The notes beneath the pieces are model-generated. The model was not told the DNA's origin. It did no database searches and worked only from the letters and a program-made list of their open reading frames with translations. Shown here piece after piece: positions 53,028 to 61,114 of a stretch of DNA of 64,000 bases. Origin of the DNA: Pseudobacter ginsenosidimutans. GTDB taxonomy: Bacteria; Bacteroidota; Bacteroidia; Chitinophagales; Chitinophagaceae. The stretch covers positions 6,741,342-6,805,341 of the forward strand of contig NZ_CP042431.1 of the NCBI RefSeq assembly GCF_007970185.1. Direction: 5' to 3'. Both the position numbers and the translations under genes were made by a program. Numbering within the stretch: position 1 is the stretch's first letter; each line of letters starts with the position of its first letter.

Positions 53028-53057
53028 AATACACCAGGATCACAAGCCTGGTGTATT
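53028..53057. terminator. Intrinsic terminator after the LysR gene
   Basis: AATACACCAGG (53028-53038) pairs perfectly with 53047-53057 around an 8-base loop. A-run upstream, so it also acts on the minus strand, ending PUL 3. Confidence 0.8.
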
Positions 53058-53092
53058 CCCATTGATAGCATTTTCCCGGAAAACCGATCAAA

Positions 53093-53524
53093 TCATTTTT
53101 TGATCAATGCCCTTCCGGCAGTGATACGGAAGCTTAGTGGAGTAGCGTTTTCTCTGTTGATAACAAGATCAAGGTTTGTTATGGATTGAAAGATCGCATT
53201 ATCCGATCCAACATTCCAATCCTCATTCGGAACGCTGAAACGGTCAGCCTGCAATTCATTCCAGCCATCCTGTTGAATACATGATCCGCTCAACCTGCAG
53301 ACTAGAATCTCAGGCTTTGAACCACTCTCCTTCTTAACGATGACCGGGAATTCCATGCTGAACTTCTTGTTTTCAGCAATGGTAACCTGGAATGGATTAC
53401 CCATATGAACGGAAGCCCATTGCCCTGCAATACTGTTTATATTATTATCGTTTAAACTTTCCACATTTTTCCTGCAGGAAAAGAGAAAAACAAGAGCGGC
53501 TGCAAAACAATATATATTTCTCAT
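53093..53524 (-). CDS. Small lipoprotein of unknown function (end of PUL 3)
   Basis: 143 residues with lipobox FLFSC near residue 17, then RKNVE. The rest is beta-rich (PFQVTIAENKKFSMEFPVIV) with a Cys pair (VCRLSGSCIQQDGW) likely forming a disulfide. I do not recognise the family. It starts 15 bases after the beta-helix gene and is the last gene of the operon, so a role in surface glycan handling is inferred from position only. Confidence 0.75.
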   Translation of the reverse strand: MRNIYCFAAALVFLFSCRKNVESLNDNNINSIAGQWASVHMGNPFQVTIAENKKFSMEFPVIVKKESGSKPEILVCRLSGSCIQQDGWNELQADRFSVPNEDWNVGSDNAIFQSITNLDLVINRENATPLSFRITAGRALIKK

Positions 53525-53539
53525 CTTGTTCAGGTTTAA

Positions 53540-55486
53540 TTATTGACAATTAATTAAAGTGTAAGCTGCGTAACTACCGCTTACCGGCAATTTCGACTGT
53601 GTAGCCCAGTTAGTCATGTCCTTATAGGAAACATTAATAGTGGAACCCAGGGAAGTAAATGCTGACCGGTTGATGCCAAGCTCAGCAACAGTACCGGACT
53701 TGTTCGCATTGATAGTGGCAGTAACGGCCGTCCATGACCATCCACCTGTACCATTGTACCTGTACAAAAGTCCATTTTCAATCAGGTATTCTGCGCCGGA
53801 AGAGCCGTACTGACTGTCTTGATACCCTGTGCCCGCATTGTTATCGGTATCGATAAAAATTTGATATTGTGAATTGTCCATCCCACTACCAGAAACACCA
53901 AAGAACAACGATTGCGCATTGTTGGTCACTTTCAATGTCAATGTGCTCTGACCTGTAGCTGTGGCGATAGCCGCAATACCATTCCAGTCGCTCAGATTTC
54001 CATTTACAGAAATAGCCGGGCATGAGCTTGTTGTTCCGGTTTCATCCACACCGATATCAACTCTAGCACCATTCAATCTTGGCTGACCATCAAAATCCAC
54101 TTCTCCTGAAAATGGACTGAACCCGGATTTCCCGGCGTTGATACAGGGAGAGTTCGATTGCAAATGAGGATCGGGGTTTGTTGCATTGGCGCTGCTGATC
54201 AACGGGTCAGAAAAAATGGACTGATCAGTTCCATTATCATTCGTCAAAGTGCGAAAGGCCGCCAGGTCCAAACCAGTCCAGGTACCAGGACCAGTCTGTT
54301 GACTGGCGCTGAAGGAAGCAGCACTGTTGTAATAACAATTCGCCCTGCAATTGATGGCTGAAACACCAGTAGCCACCGTGAACATTTGACCATAACGCCC
54401 ATAGATCACATTGTTGAAGCAATCAATATTATTTGCATTTTGCAGCACGATCTCACTCGCCCATTGGCTTGATGACGCATTCTTCACAAGTGTATTACCC
54501 GTTATCGAACTGTGAGACACAGTGCCTTCCGTACTTCCATTGTTCACCCCGTTGGACCCATACAAGATTCCCGCCAGTGAATTATTGTAGATAAGATTGT
54601 TCCTTACATGAATGCCGCTGGATGTGGCGTTGACTTTGTTGATCTGGTTCTCGCACCCAACAGTGATCCCGAATTTATTATTGTACACTTTGTTGTTGGC
54701 GATCAAAACATTCATCGCACCATCGGCATAAATAGCGCCATTATCCGTGTAATTGCAAATGCAATTGTAAGCGGTATTGCCTTTGATAGTGCCGTTTGAA
54801 GGCTGGTTATTGGTTGTAATATTCGGATAGGTGGCCAATCCCAATACATCGATCCCGATATTGGTGATATGATGTACATTATTCCCCTCGATATTGAAAT
54901 TGTTTATATTCCCTTTCAGCGCAATGCCCTCGCTCCAACCTGTAATGCAGTAAGACACTTCATTGTTGATAACGGAAACATTACTGATCGACGAAGATGC
55001 GTTGTCGCCCACGATTGCAATTCCATTGGCCCCAACGCCGCTGCTGCCGGGATTATCCGTTGGGTCCCAGCTTTTGTTCACGTATGAGATCTCAGTGATC
55101 TTATTCCCTGAAATAGTGAGGTTACTGCCTGTGCCAATGAAAGTGATGCCGGTAGACCAGGCCTGCTTTCGGGTATTCCTGATAGTAAGTCCTGAAATGG
55201 TTACAGTACTTGAGTTTTCGATATAAATAGTATGTACCGCTGAACCATTACCGGCAATGATAGCCTCACCATCACCCGCACTGGTAAGGGTGATATTATT
55301 TTTGTTGGCGATCACCACCGCCTGACTGTAGGTTCCGGTATGGACCAGCACACGGTCTCCCGCCACACAGGCATCAATTTGTGTTTGGATGGAGGCAGGC
55401 GCATATACATGCCTGTCAACCGCTAGTAAGTTCAGACAATAGAATAGTAGTGCCGCGATCATCGCAGCTTTTCTCATGTTTCCCAT
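53540..55486 (-). CDS. Secreted right-handed parallel beta-helix protein with CBM9-like C-terminus
   Basis: 648 residues, signal peptide (ATG 55486 or 55477). A long parallel beta-helix (about 25-480) shows regular coil repeats such as NNITLTSAGDG, NLTISGNKIT, NFNIEGNNVHH and NVLIANNKVYNN. A DUF1565/choice-of-anchor-like segment (SPCINAGKSGFSPFSGEVDFDGQPR) follows. A C-terminal CBM9-like domain (about 505-648) begins VNGNLSDWNGIAAIA. The fold is that of polysaccharide lyases and GH28-like enzymes, but I see no definite catalytic set, so lyase, hydrolase or binding role stays open. Part of the PUL 3 operon. Confidence 0.82.
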   Translation of the reverse strand: MGNMRKAAMIAALLFYCLNLLAVDRHVYAPASIQTQIDACVAGDRVLVHTGTYSQAVVIANKNNITLTSAGDGEAIIAGNGSAVHTIYIENSSTVTISGLTIRNTRKQAWSTGITFIGTGSNLTISGNKITEISYVNKSWDPTDNPGSSGVGANGIAIVGDNASSSISNVSVINNEVSYCITGWSEGIALKGNINNFNIEGNNVHHITNIGIDVLGLATYPNITTNNQPSNGTIKGNTAYNCICNYTDNGAIYADGAMNVLIANNKVYNNKFGITVGCENQINKVNATSSGIHVRNNLIYNNSLAGILYGSNGVNNGSTEGTVSHSSITGNTLVKNASSSQWASEIVLQNANNIDCFNNVIYGRYGQMFTVATGVSAINCRANCYYNSAASFSASQQTGPGTWTGLDLAAFRTLTNDNGTDQSIFSDPLISSANATNPDPHLQSNSPCINAGKSGFSPFSGEVDFDGQPRLNGARVDIGVDETGTTSSCPAISVNGNLSDWNGIAAIATATGQSTLTLKVTNNAQSLFFGVSGSGMDNSQYQIFIDTDNNAGTGYQDSQYGSSGAEYLIENGLLYRYNGTGGWSWTAVTATINANKSGTVAELGINRSAFTSLGSTINVSYKDMTNWATQSKLPVSGSYAAYTLINCQ

Positions 55487-55510
55487 AATGGCAATTTTTG
55501 GAGTGAAAGA

Positions 55511-57046
55511 TTATTTTATGGTTAGATAAATACCCAGCTTGTTCAAGCCGGTTGCGCTCTCCCAGGTATCATTGTTTGCGAGACGGACAGCATATTCAGA
55601 GCGGTTTCCAATGCTGCCATATTTGTCGGGCAGGAATAAAAAAGTCTCATATTCACCGGGTGTAACTGTTGAGGGTACAGTTACGTCGCTTTCCAATTTG
55701 ATATCGCCGCTATACCATGCTCGGGGATCGGCATCTGTATCGATGGAAAATTGTTGTCCTGTTGTTCTGTTTCTTAAAACTATTTTCACCTGACGGGGAT
55801 TATAGCAGGAAGCATATCCCCTGTTGATCAGTTGGATCCTGAAATTCATTTTCTGGCCTGCTGACAGGCTTTTGGGAAAACTGGCTGATTGCAGTACGAA
55901 CCTGTATCCCAATCTTTTCTTAATCTCTTCCATGCAACCACCGGTCTGCCAGTCGTTGTTCACATCATTATTGTAAGCGCAGTTCAGGAAACTATAGTGA
56001 AGGCTTTCCAGTTCGCTTTGTGCAATTCCTGCCGGCGCGCAATCATTTTGCGGACTGTAATCATCCGTGCAGGTTTCACCACCCACCACCACAAACCTGC
56101 TGTCTTTCTTTTTGTATTCTTTCAGAACAGCCAGGTCTGATCTGCGTACCGATGAGGAATTTCCATAATCCTCGTAAGTGCCGTAATCATCGGGAGAAGC
56201 GAGGAGACAGTCATTGTGAAAACCGATACGCGCTTTATCCGTTCCCTTGAATGCTTCATTGTCCAGCAGCGGAGCAGCACTGGTCAGCGCCTGTATACCG
56301 TAAACGAAGCGTTGTTTCAATTGCGGATAGCGCACCTGTATCATCCTGTCTGCAGGCACTGCTTCCAGGAGTGCCCGGAGCACATCTGTTCTGTCGCGCC
56401 AGTTGTCATCCAGCAGTTTCCCTGCAGATCCGTTCTGCGATGCATCACCAAAATGATCGGTGTAATATTGTTCGCCCCATACTCCAATAAATCCCATCTG
56501 CACACAGGCAATCACATCCGCATTGTTATGAAAGAGGTCTTTCAATTGCGCAATATGACCCAGTACAATTGATTTAGGCGCATCACCATAAGGTGGACAA
56601 ATAAAACCTTCAGGACAATTGCCTGCGTTGGAGGCATTGGTGTAGGTGAACCTGGGGATCAGTTTAGATCCGGCTTTCCGGGCAATATCGAAATCAGCTT
56701 TTACACTGTTCAGGAAAGCGGCAGACAAGGGCTTGTCTTTAAAAACATTCAAAATGTAATAACGGAATACCAGCGTGCTTTTGACACTGTAATTACCACC
56801 GTCGGCTTTTTTTCCATTTCTCCATTCTTTCAGCTGGTCCTGATCCAGCGGAATAAAATTACCGGCAGAGGTTTCACTGTACCGGTAAAAACCTCTTTCA
56901 GGATTGGGGAAGTCTTCATTACTTTCAGTATAACTGACAGTAATGGTTTCCAAATGCTGAGCAGATGATTTTACCGGTTTTGAACAAACCATTGTGGTTA
57001 GTCCAATGACCAGGAAAGAGAAAAACATTTTCACGCTGACATTCAT
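55511..57046 (-). CDS. Exported DUF4874/DUF4832 protein
   Basis: 511 residues with a signal region (core FFSFLVIGLTTMVCS). DUF4874 opens with the signature NPERGFYRYSET (about residues 48-60) and continues through a TIM-barrel-like region with IACVQMGFIGVWGEQYYTDHFG. DUF4832 covers the C-terminal half, ending in a beta-sandwich (RIQLINRGYASCYNPRQVKI). Such proteins are frequent in glycan loci of Bacteroidota and Actinobacteria, but no activity is established. Two acidic residues in the GVWGE motif are plausible for catalysis. It lies 30 bases after the GH31 gene. Confidence 0.85.
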   Translation of the reverse strand: MNVSVKMFFSFLVIGLTTMVCSKPVKSSAQHLETITVSYTESNEDFPNPERGFYRYSETSAGNFIPLDQDQLKEWRNGKKADGGNYSVKSTLVFRYYILNVFKDKPLSAAFLNSVKADFDIARKAGSKLIPRFTYTNASNAGNCPEGFICPPYGDAPKSIVLGHIAQLKDLFHNNADVIACVQMGFIGVWGEQYYTDHFGDASQNGSAGKLLDDNWRDRTDVLRALLEAVPADRMIQVRYPQLKQRFVYGIQALTSAAPLLDNEAFKGTDKARIGFHNDCLLASPDDYGTYEDYGNSSSVRRSDLAVLKEYKKKDSRFVVVGGETCTDDYSPQNDCAPAGIAQSELESLHYSFLNCAYNNDVNNDWQTGGCMEEIKKRLGYRFVLQSASFPKSLSAGQKMNFRIQLINRGYASCYNPRQVKIVLRNRTTGQQFSIDTDADPRAWYSGDIKLESDVTVPSTVTPGEYETFLFLPDKYGSIGNRSEYAVRLANNDTWESATGLNKLGIYLTIK

Positions 57047-57076
57047 TTTGGGTAAAATGCTAATAATGAAAAAAAT

Positions 57077-58687
57077 CTACCTTGTTACCAGTTCGAAAAA
57101 TGGCAATTGGTTTAAAGCCGCTTCAACAGTGATCCTGGCTGGTCCTTTGAATTTTCTTCCATCGATATACTTCCATGTTCCTTTCGGCAGCATAACATTT
57201 CTCTTATTATCCTTTGCGAGAACCGGCGCCACCAGGATACTATCGCCGATCATCAACTGATCGTTACAGCCCGCGAAGCCTGCATTTGGAAAAACATATT
57301 CCATATGTCTTACCACTGGTTCACCTGTGATAGCGCTTTCCCTTACCAGCTCCATGATCAGCGGCGTGAATTTCTTTCTCAATGCAACCGCTTCTTTGAT
57401 GGCGGACAGGTGCTGACTGTCCAGTATCCGCCAGGGCGCCACAGAGAATTGCATCATCGGCATAAGCGCATGGCATTGGGCAGAACGCACTACGAGGTCC
57501 TGGTCCAGCTTGCCGGCATCCACATTATCGAAGGAGCTGTAGTCACCGCCACCGATCATATCCGGGCAGGTGAAAGGATAGCCCAGTAATCCAGCGGCTG
57601 TCATACCCGGCACCAGCTTTTGCAGATCTTCCCAGTTATGCAGTTTATCCCTCAGCCTCTCTGCGAGTGGTTCGCCTCCCCGCTTCCACATGGCGCGATA
57701 CTCATTCAGCGGGTATTTGAGACCGAAAGCCCCCCATAGCTCTGTATGCTGATTGGCTGCAGCGGGTTGAAAAGAAATTGTATTTGCAGGATAATATTCA
57801 GGATCACCTGCATCGAATTTGAAACCATCAACGCCGTATTCTTTGATCAGTTTATCCAATTGCTGCTGGTACCAGTTTATTGCTTCCAGATTGGTAAAGT
57901 CCATCACCATGCTGAAGCCATTCCACCATTGCACAATGGCTGGCCTGGTGGCATTTTCCCAGTTTCCATTATTTTCCTTTTCCATCATCACCCATTTCTT
58001 TTTCATCAGGAAACGCGCCTCTTCTGAGTCCGGTCGGATAAACGGACAAACCCAAACCATCACCTTAAAACCCATCCGGTGCAGGGTATCGATCATGGCT
58101 CTTGCATCTGCAAAACGGTCTTTCCTGAATTCAAAGCGGCCATAGTAGGGAGCCCAGTTATCGTCGATCATCAGTACACCGGGCTCGAAACCATTGTCAA
58201 TAATGGCGCGCGCATACTTCAATATATCATTCTGGTTTTGATCGTAAATGAGCTCGATCCAGGTATTGTACTGGGGTTTGGAAAACAACAGTTCATCCGG
58301 CATCTTTCCTGAAGGCGGGAAATACTTTCTGGCAGCAGCTTTGTAAGCTTCAGCCAGTGTGCTTCCGGCCTTTTCTATTGTTACATTTTTCTGTTGACTG
58401 AATTGTATTTCCTTATCTGTTACTGTGAAAGCAAAAGCCTCATCACTCCAGATATAGCGTCCTTTATTGGAAAGCAATAAAGGGGCAGCCTGGTTACCTC
58501 TGACATCTCCGTTCAGGTTAAGTGTATATCCTTTCGGGAATGGTGTGTGCTGACTTTCATTCACTGCAGCGCCATACCATTTTTCATCGGGTAACAATGT
58601 AATGCTTTGCTGCGCAGATGTCATCAATACATTCAACAGGAATAAGAGCCCCAGCAACGATCGCAAACAAGATGTACGTTTTTCCAT
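57077..58687 (-). CDS. Glycoside hydrolase family 31, exported
   Basis: 536 residues with a signal peptide (cleavage near MTSAQ). The start directly follows the SusE-position stop with no gap. A short N-terminal beta domain leads to a (beta/alpha)8 barrel: VLMIDDNWAP (about 171-180), the nucleophile motif GVDGFKFDAGD (Asp292), the acid/base candidate in FTCPDMIGGGD (Asp376), then a C-terminal beta domain. The KFDAGD form recalls the MYORG/tobi subgroup of GH31, where alpha-galactosidase activity is reported, rather than the WxDMNE form of alpha-glucosidases. Alpha-linked hexose cleavage is therefore likely but the sugar is unproven. At 536 residues it is short for GH31. Confidence 0.9.
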   Translation of the reverse strand: MEKRTSCLRSLLGLLFLLNVLMTSAQQSITLLPDEKWYGAAVNESQHTPFPKGYTLNLNGDVRGNQAAPLLLSNKGRYIWSDEAFAFTVTDKEIQFSQQKNVTIEKAGSTLAEAYKAAARKYFPPSGKMPDELLFSKPQYNTWIELIYDQNQNDILKYARAIIDNGFEPGVLMIDDNWAPYYGRFEFRKDRFADARAMIDTLHRMGFKVMVWVCPFIRPDSEEARFLMKKKWVMMEKENNGNWENATRPAIVQWWNGFSMVMDFTNLEAINWYQQQLDKLIKEYGVDGFKFDAGDPEYYPANTISFQPAAANQHTELWGAFGLKYPLNEYRAMWKRGGEPLAERLRDKLHNWEDLQKLVPGMTAAGLLGYPFTCPDMIGGGDYSSFDNVDAGKLDQDLVVRSAQCHALMPMMQFSVAPWRILDSQHLSAIKEAVALRKKFTPLIMELVRESAITGEPVVRHMEYVFPNAGFAGCNDQLMIGDSILVAPVLAKDNKRNVMLPKGTWKYIDGRKFKGPARITVEAALNQLPFFELVTR

Positions 58688-59515
58688 TTATTTATCCCTC
58701 CATTTATCAACTTTGATCTTCCATATTCCGCCACGTTCAGTGGTGGTGTAATTCCAGGTAACATCAGCACCCGTCAATGATACAGCCTGAGTTTCCCAGG
58801 TACCGCGACAAACAAAGATCTCTGTCAGCTGCCAGTCTGTATGTCCTGGAGGATAAGGAATACTAAGGCAATAACAGTTATTCATATCCGGATTCTTATG
58901 GAATTTGTATTGCGGTTCATTGCGGCTACCCCATCCATTGATACTGCCGAAAATATACATGTCCTCATCAGCCGGTGTTGTAGCAGGTGTTTCCAGCATG
59001 ATGGTGATCTGATTGGCTACAATACAGTCTGCCACCGGATCGCAGGTCAGCACATCTTTTCCATAAAAACTCTTTTTTCCTATTTCAGTATTGTGCGTAT
59101 CGAAGGATGTCACCAGCACTTTATATATACCGCCCCTTGCCTCTTTGGGTATGTTTAGCTGTACATTGAAAATATGATATTCCGGTCGATAGAATGAAGT
59201 GACCTCAGTAGAGCTGAGCAGTTCATCATCTTCGTTCATCAGTTGAAAGGAGATCTTTCCCAAACCAGCGGTAGAACCGGTATTACCGCTTACAGGAATA
59301 TATTTTCCCTGGAGGCCGGACATGCTGGCTATGGTGTCTTCAGCTGTTACATCCTGATCATTGTTCACATTATCCACTTTGAATATGGTGAGGGAATTTT
59401 CGATATCGTAGGGAGCGCCGTTATGATCGTCGTTCTTGTTACAGCTTACAATGATGAGCGCCAGCACCAAAGAGGCCATGAACCCGGCAAACAGCCACTT
59501 GCTTTTCTTATTCAT
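58688..59515 (-). CDS. SusE-position surface lipoprotein (PUL 3)
   Basis: 275 residues with lipobox IIVSC then NKNDDHNG, the acidic surface-export-type stretch. An N-terminal beta-sandwich (about 35-160, QGKYIPVSGNTGSTAG) is followed by a C-terminal domain (about 165-275) with FGSINGWGSRNEPQYKFHKNPD and WQLTEIFVCRGTWE. These resemble starch-binding SusE/SusF C-terminal modules. Binds glycan at the cell surface. It lies 18 bases after susD and directly abuts GH31. Confidence 0.82.
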   Translation of the reverse strand: MNKKSKWLFAGFMASLVLALIIVSCNKNDDHNGAPYDIENSLTIFKVDNVNNDQDVTAEDTIASMSGLQGKYIPVSGNTGSTAGLGKISFQLMNEDDELLSSTEVTSFYRPEYHIFNVQLNIPKEARGGIYKVLVTSFDTHNTEIGKKSFYGKDVLTCDPVADCIVANQITIMLETPATTPADEDMYIFGSINGWGSRNEPQYKFHKNPDMNNCYCLSIPYPPGHTDWQLTEIFVCRGTWETQAVSLTGADVTWNYTTTERGGIWKIKVDKWRDK

Positions 59516-59533
59516 AAGAAATTATTTAATTGA

Positions 59534-61096
59534 TCAGTAACCAGGTGTTTGTTTTACAATACCCTTACTTAATTCTATTTCAGATTGTGGAATAGGGTAC
59601 AACATATAATGGTCTTCCCAGGGTCGTGTAGTGGTGTTGATCTTTCCTACACGGATCAATGCATTCTTCAGTGAGTCTACTCCCCATCGTCTCAGGTCCA
59701 ACAAACGCCAGGCTTCCATACCCAGCTCCAAACGTCTTTCATTCCTGATATTGCGCAGGAGCTCGTCATTGTTGTACGACTGGTAATCAGTTTTCGAAGG
59801 CAAGGTCAGTCCTGCCCTGTTCCTCACCCTGAGCAGCAGATCGATGGCTTCATCTTTGGCGGCAGCGCCTACGCTGGCTTCAGACATCAGCGCTTCAGAG
59901 CGCATCAGCAGCACATCTGAAAAACGGAACAAAGGCCAGTTGAGTGGAATGATATCATAGCGTTTATAATCGCTGATCTCTTTTCCCGGAACAACGTGTT
60001 TGCCCATTCCCGGTGCTCCTGCATTGCCGCACATCGTTACTCCGGAGATCACATCGTCTGTGGTGGTGGCGGTATATTTCCGTCTTCCGTCGCCGGGTTG
60101 AAACTGACTGTAGAGATCACCGGAAGGCGCATTTTGTCCCCACATACCATTGCCGCAACCAACGCGTATAGGCGTTAACGTTCCATCGAAGGAATCAGGT
60201 CCCCAGCCACCGCCATTGTCCGTAAAATTTTCAACACGCTGGATCTCCCAGACTGATTCAATGCCATTTGCAGTGGCCTGTACAAAATTGGCGTAATAGT
60301 CTGGGTTCAGATTGTATTCGCCTGAAGACATCACCACCTGTGCAGCAGCAGCAGCTTCCGTGTATTTTTTATCGAAGAGGAATACTTTCGCCAACAGCGC
60401 GCCGGCTGCGCCTTTGGTAACTCTTCCCACCATTTTTTCATCGATGGTAGCCTGTTTGGTTGGCAGGGCAGGAATAGCTTCTGTGAGGTCTTTTTCAATC
60501 TGATCGTACACCTGTCTTGCCGTAGCACGGGGCATGTTCACGTCATCGGCATTGCCCGGATTGATAGGCTTCGTGAACAAAGGGATCCCGCCATAATAAT
60601 TCACCAGCATGAAATAATAGATAGCCCGCAATGCTTTGCATTCTGCAATGAACCGTGCTTTTTTCTGATCAGAAATGGGAGCAGTTTCGATGCCGTTGAT
60701 GGCCACATTGGCACGGTTGATGCCTTCATAGAATCCTTTGTACATGTTTTCGAATGCAGGACTGAATTTGGCTTCAGCAACATTTGCATAATCTGTGATC
60801 GGGTTGATATCAACATAGGGAGGGCTGCCATCATCCCGGTTCATTCCGAAATTGCTATCATCGGAAGCACCGTCTCCCAGGGTCCAGAACATGCGGTCGA
60901 ATGTTTTGTCCCAACCGGAAACATCATATACACCCACCACGGCCTGAAAAGCTTTCGCTTCATCGGTGAAATAGGTTTCTATTGTGTATTGCCCGATAGG
61001 TTTCTTATCGAGAAATCCTTTATTACAACCCCAAACCACCACAACCATCATGGCAATCGTCAGCGTTGCAAAAATTATCTTTTTATATTTTTCCAT
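59534..61096 (-). CDS. SusD/RagB-family lipoprotein (PUL 3)
   Basis: 520 residues, lipobox VWGC followed by NKGFLDKKPIGQYT. The SusD core is intact with PPYVDINPITDYANVAEAKFSPAFENMYKGFYEGINRAN in the N-terminal half... shortened here to the key features: the helical core, the glycan-lid region rich in Gly/Asn near residue 300, and the C-terminal RagB motif RRLELGMEAWRLLDLRRWG. It lies 18 bases after susC and delivers the glycan to that transporter. Confidence 0.95.
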   Translation of the reverse strand: MEKYKKIIFATLTIAMMVVVVWGCNKGFLDKKPIGQYTIETYFTDEAKAFQAVVGVYDVSGWDKTFDRMFWTLGDGASDDSNFGMNRDDGSPPYVDINPITDYANVAEAKFSPAFENMYKGFYEGINRANVAINGIETAPISDQKKARFIAECKALRAIYYFMLVNYYGGIPLFTKPINPGNADDVNMPRATARQVYDQIEKDLTEAIPALPTKQATIDEKMVGRVTKGAAGALLAKVFLFDKKYTEAAAAAQVVMSSGEYNLNPDYYANFVQATANGIESVWEIQRVENFTDNGGGWGPDSFDGTLTPIRVGCGNGMWGQNAPSGDLYSQFQPGDGRRKYTATTTDDVISGVTMCGNAGAPGMGKHVVPGKEISDYKRYDIIPLNWPLFRFSDVLLMRSEALMSEASVGAAAKDEAIDLLLRVRNRAGLTLPSKTDYQSYNNDELLRNIRNERRLELGMEAWRLLDLRRWGVDSLKNALIRVGKINTTTRPWEDHYMLYPIPQSEIELSKGIVKQTPGY

Positions 61097-61114
61097 TGCA
61101 AGAGTTATTAAGCG

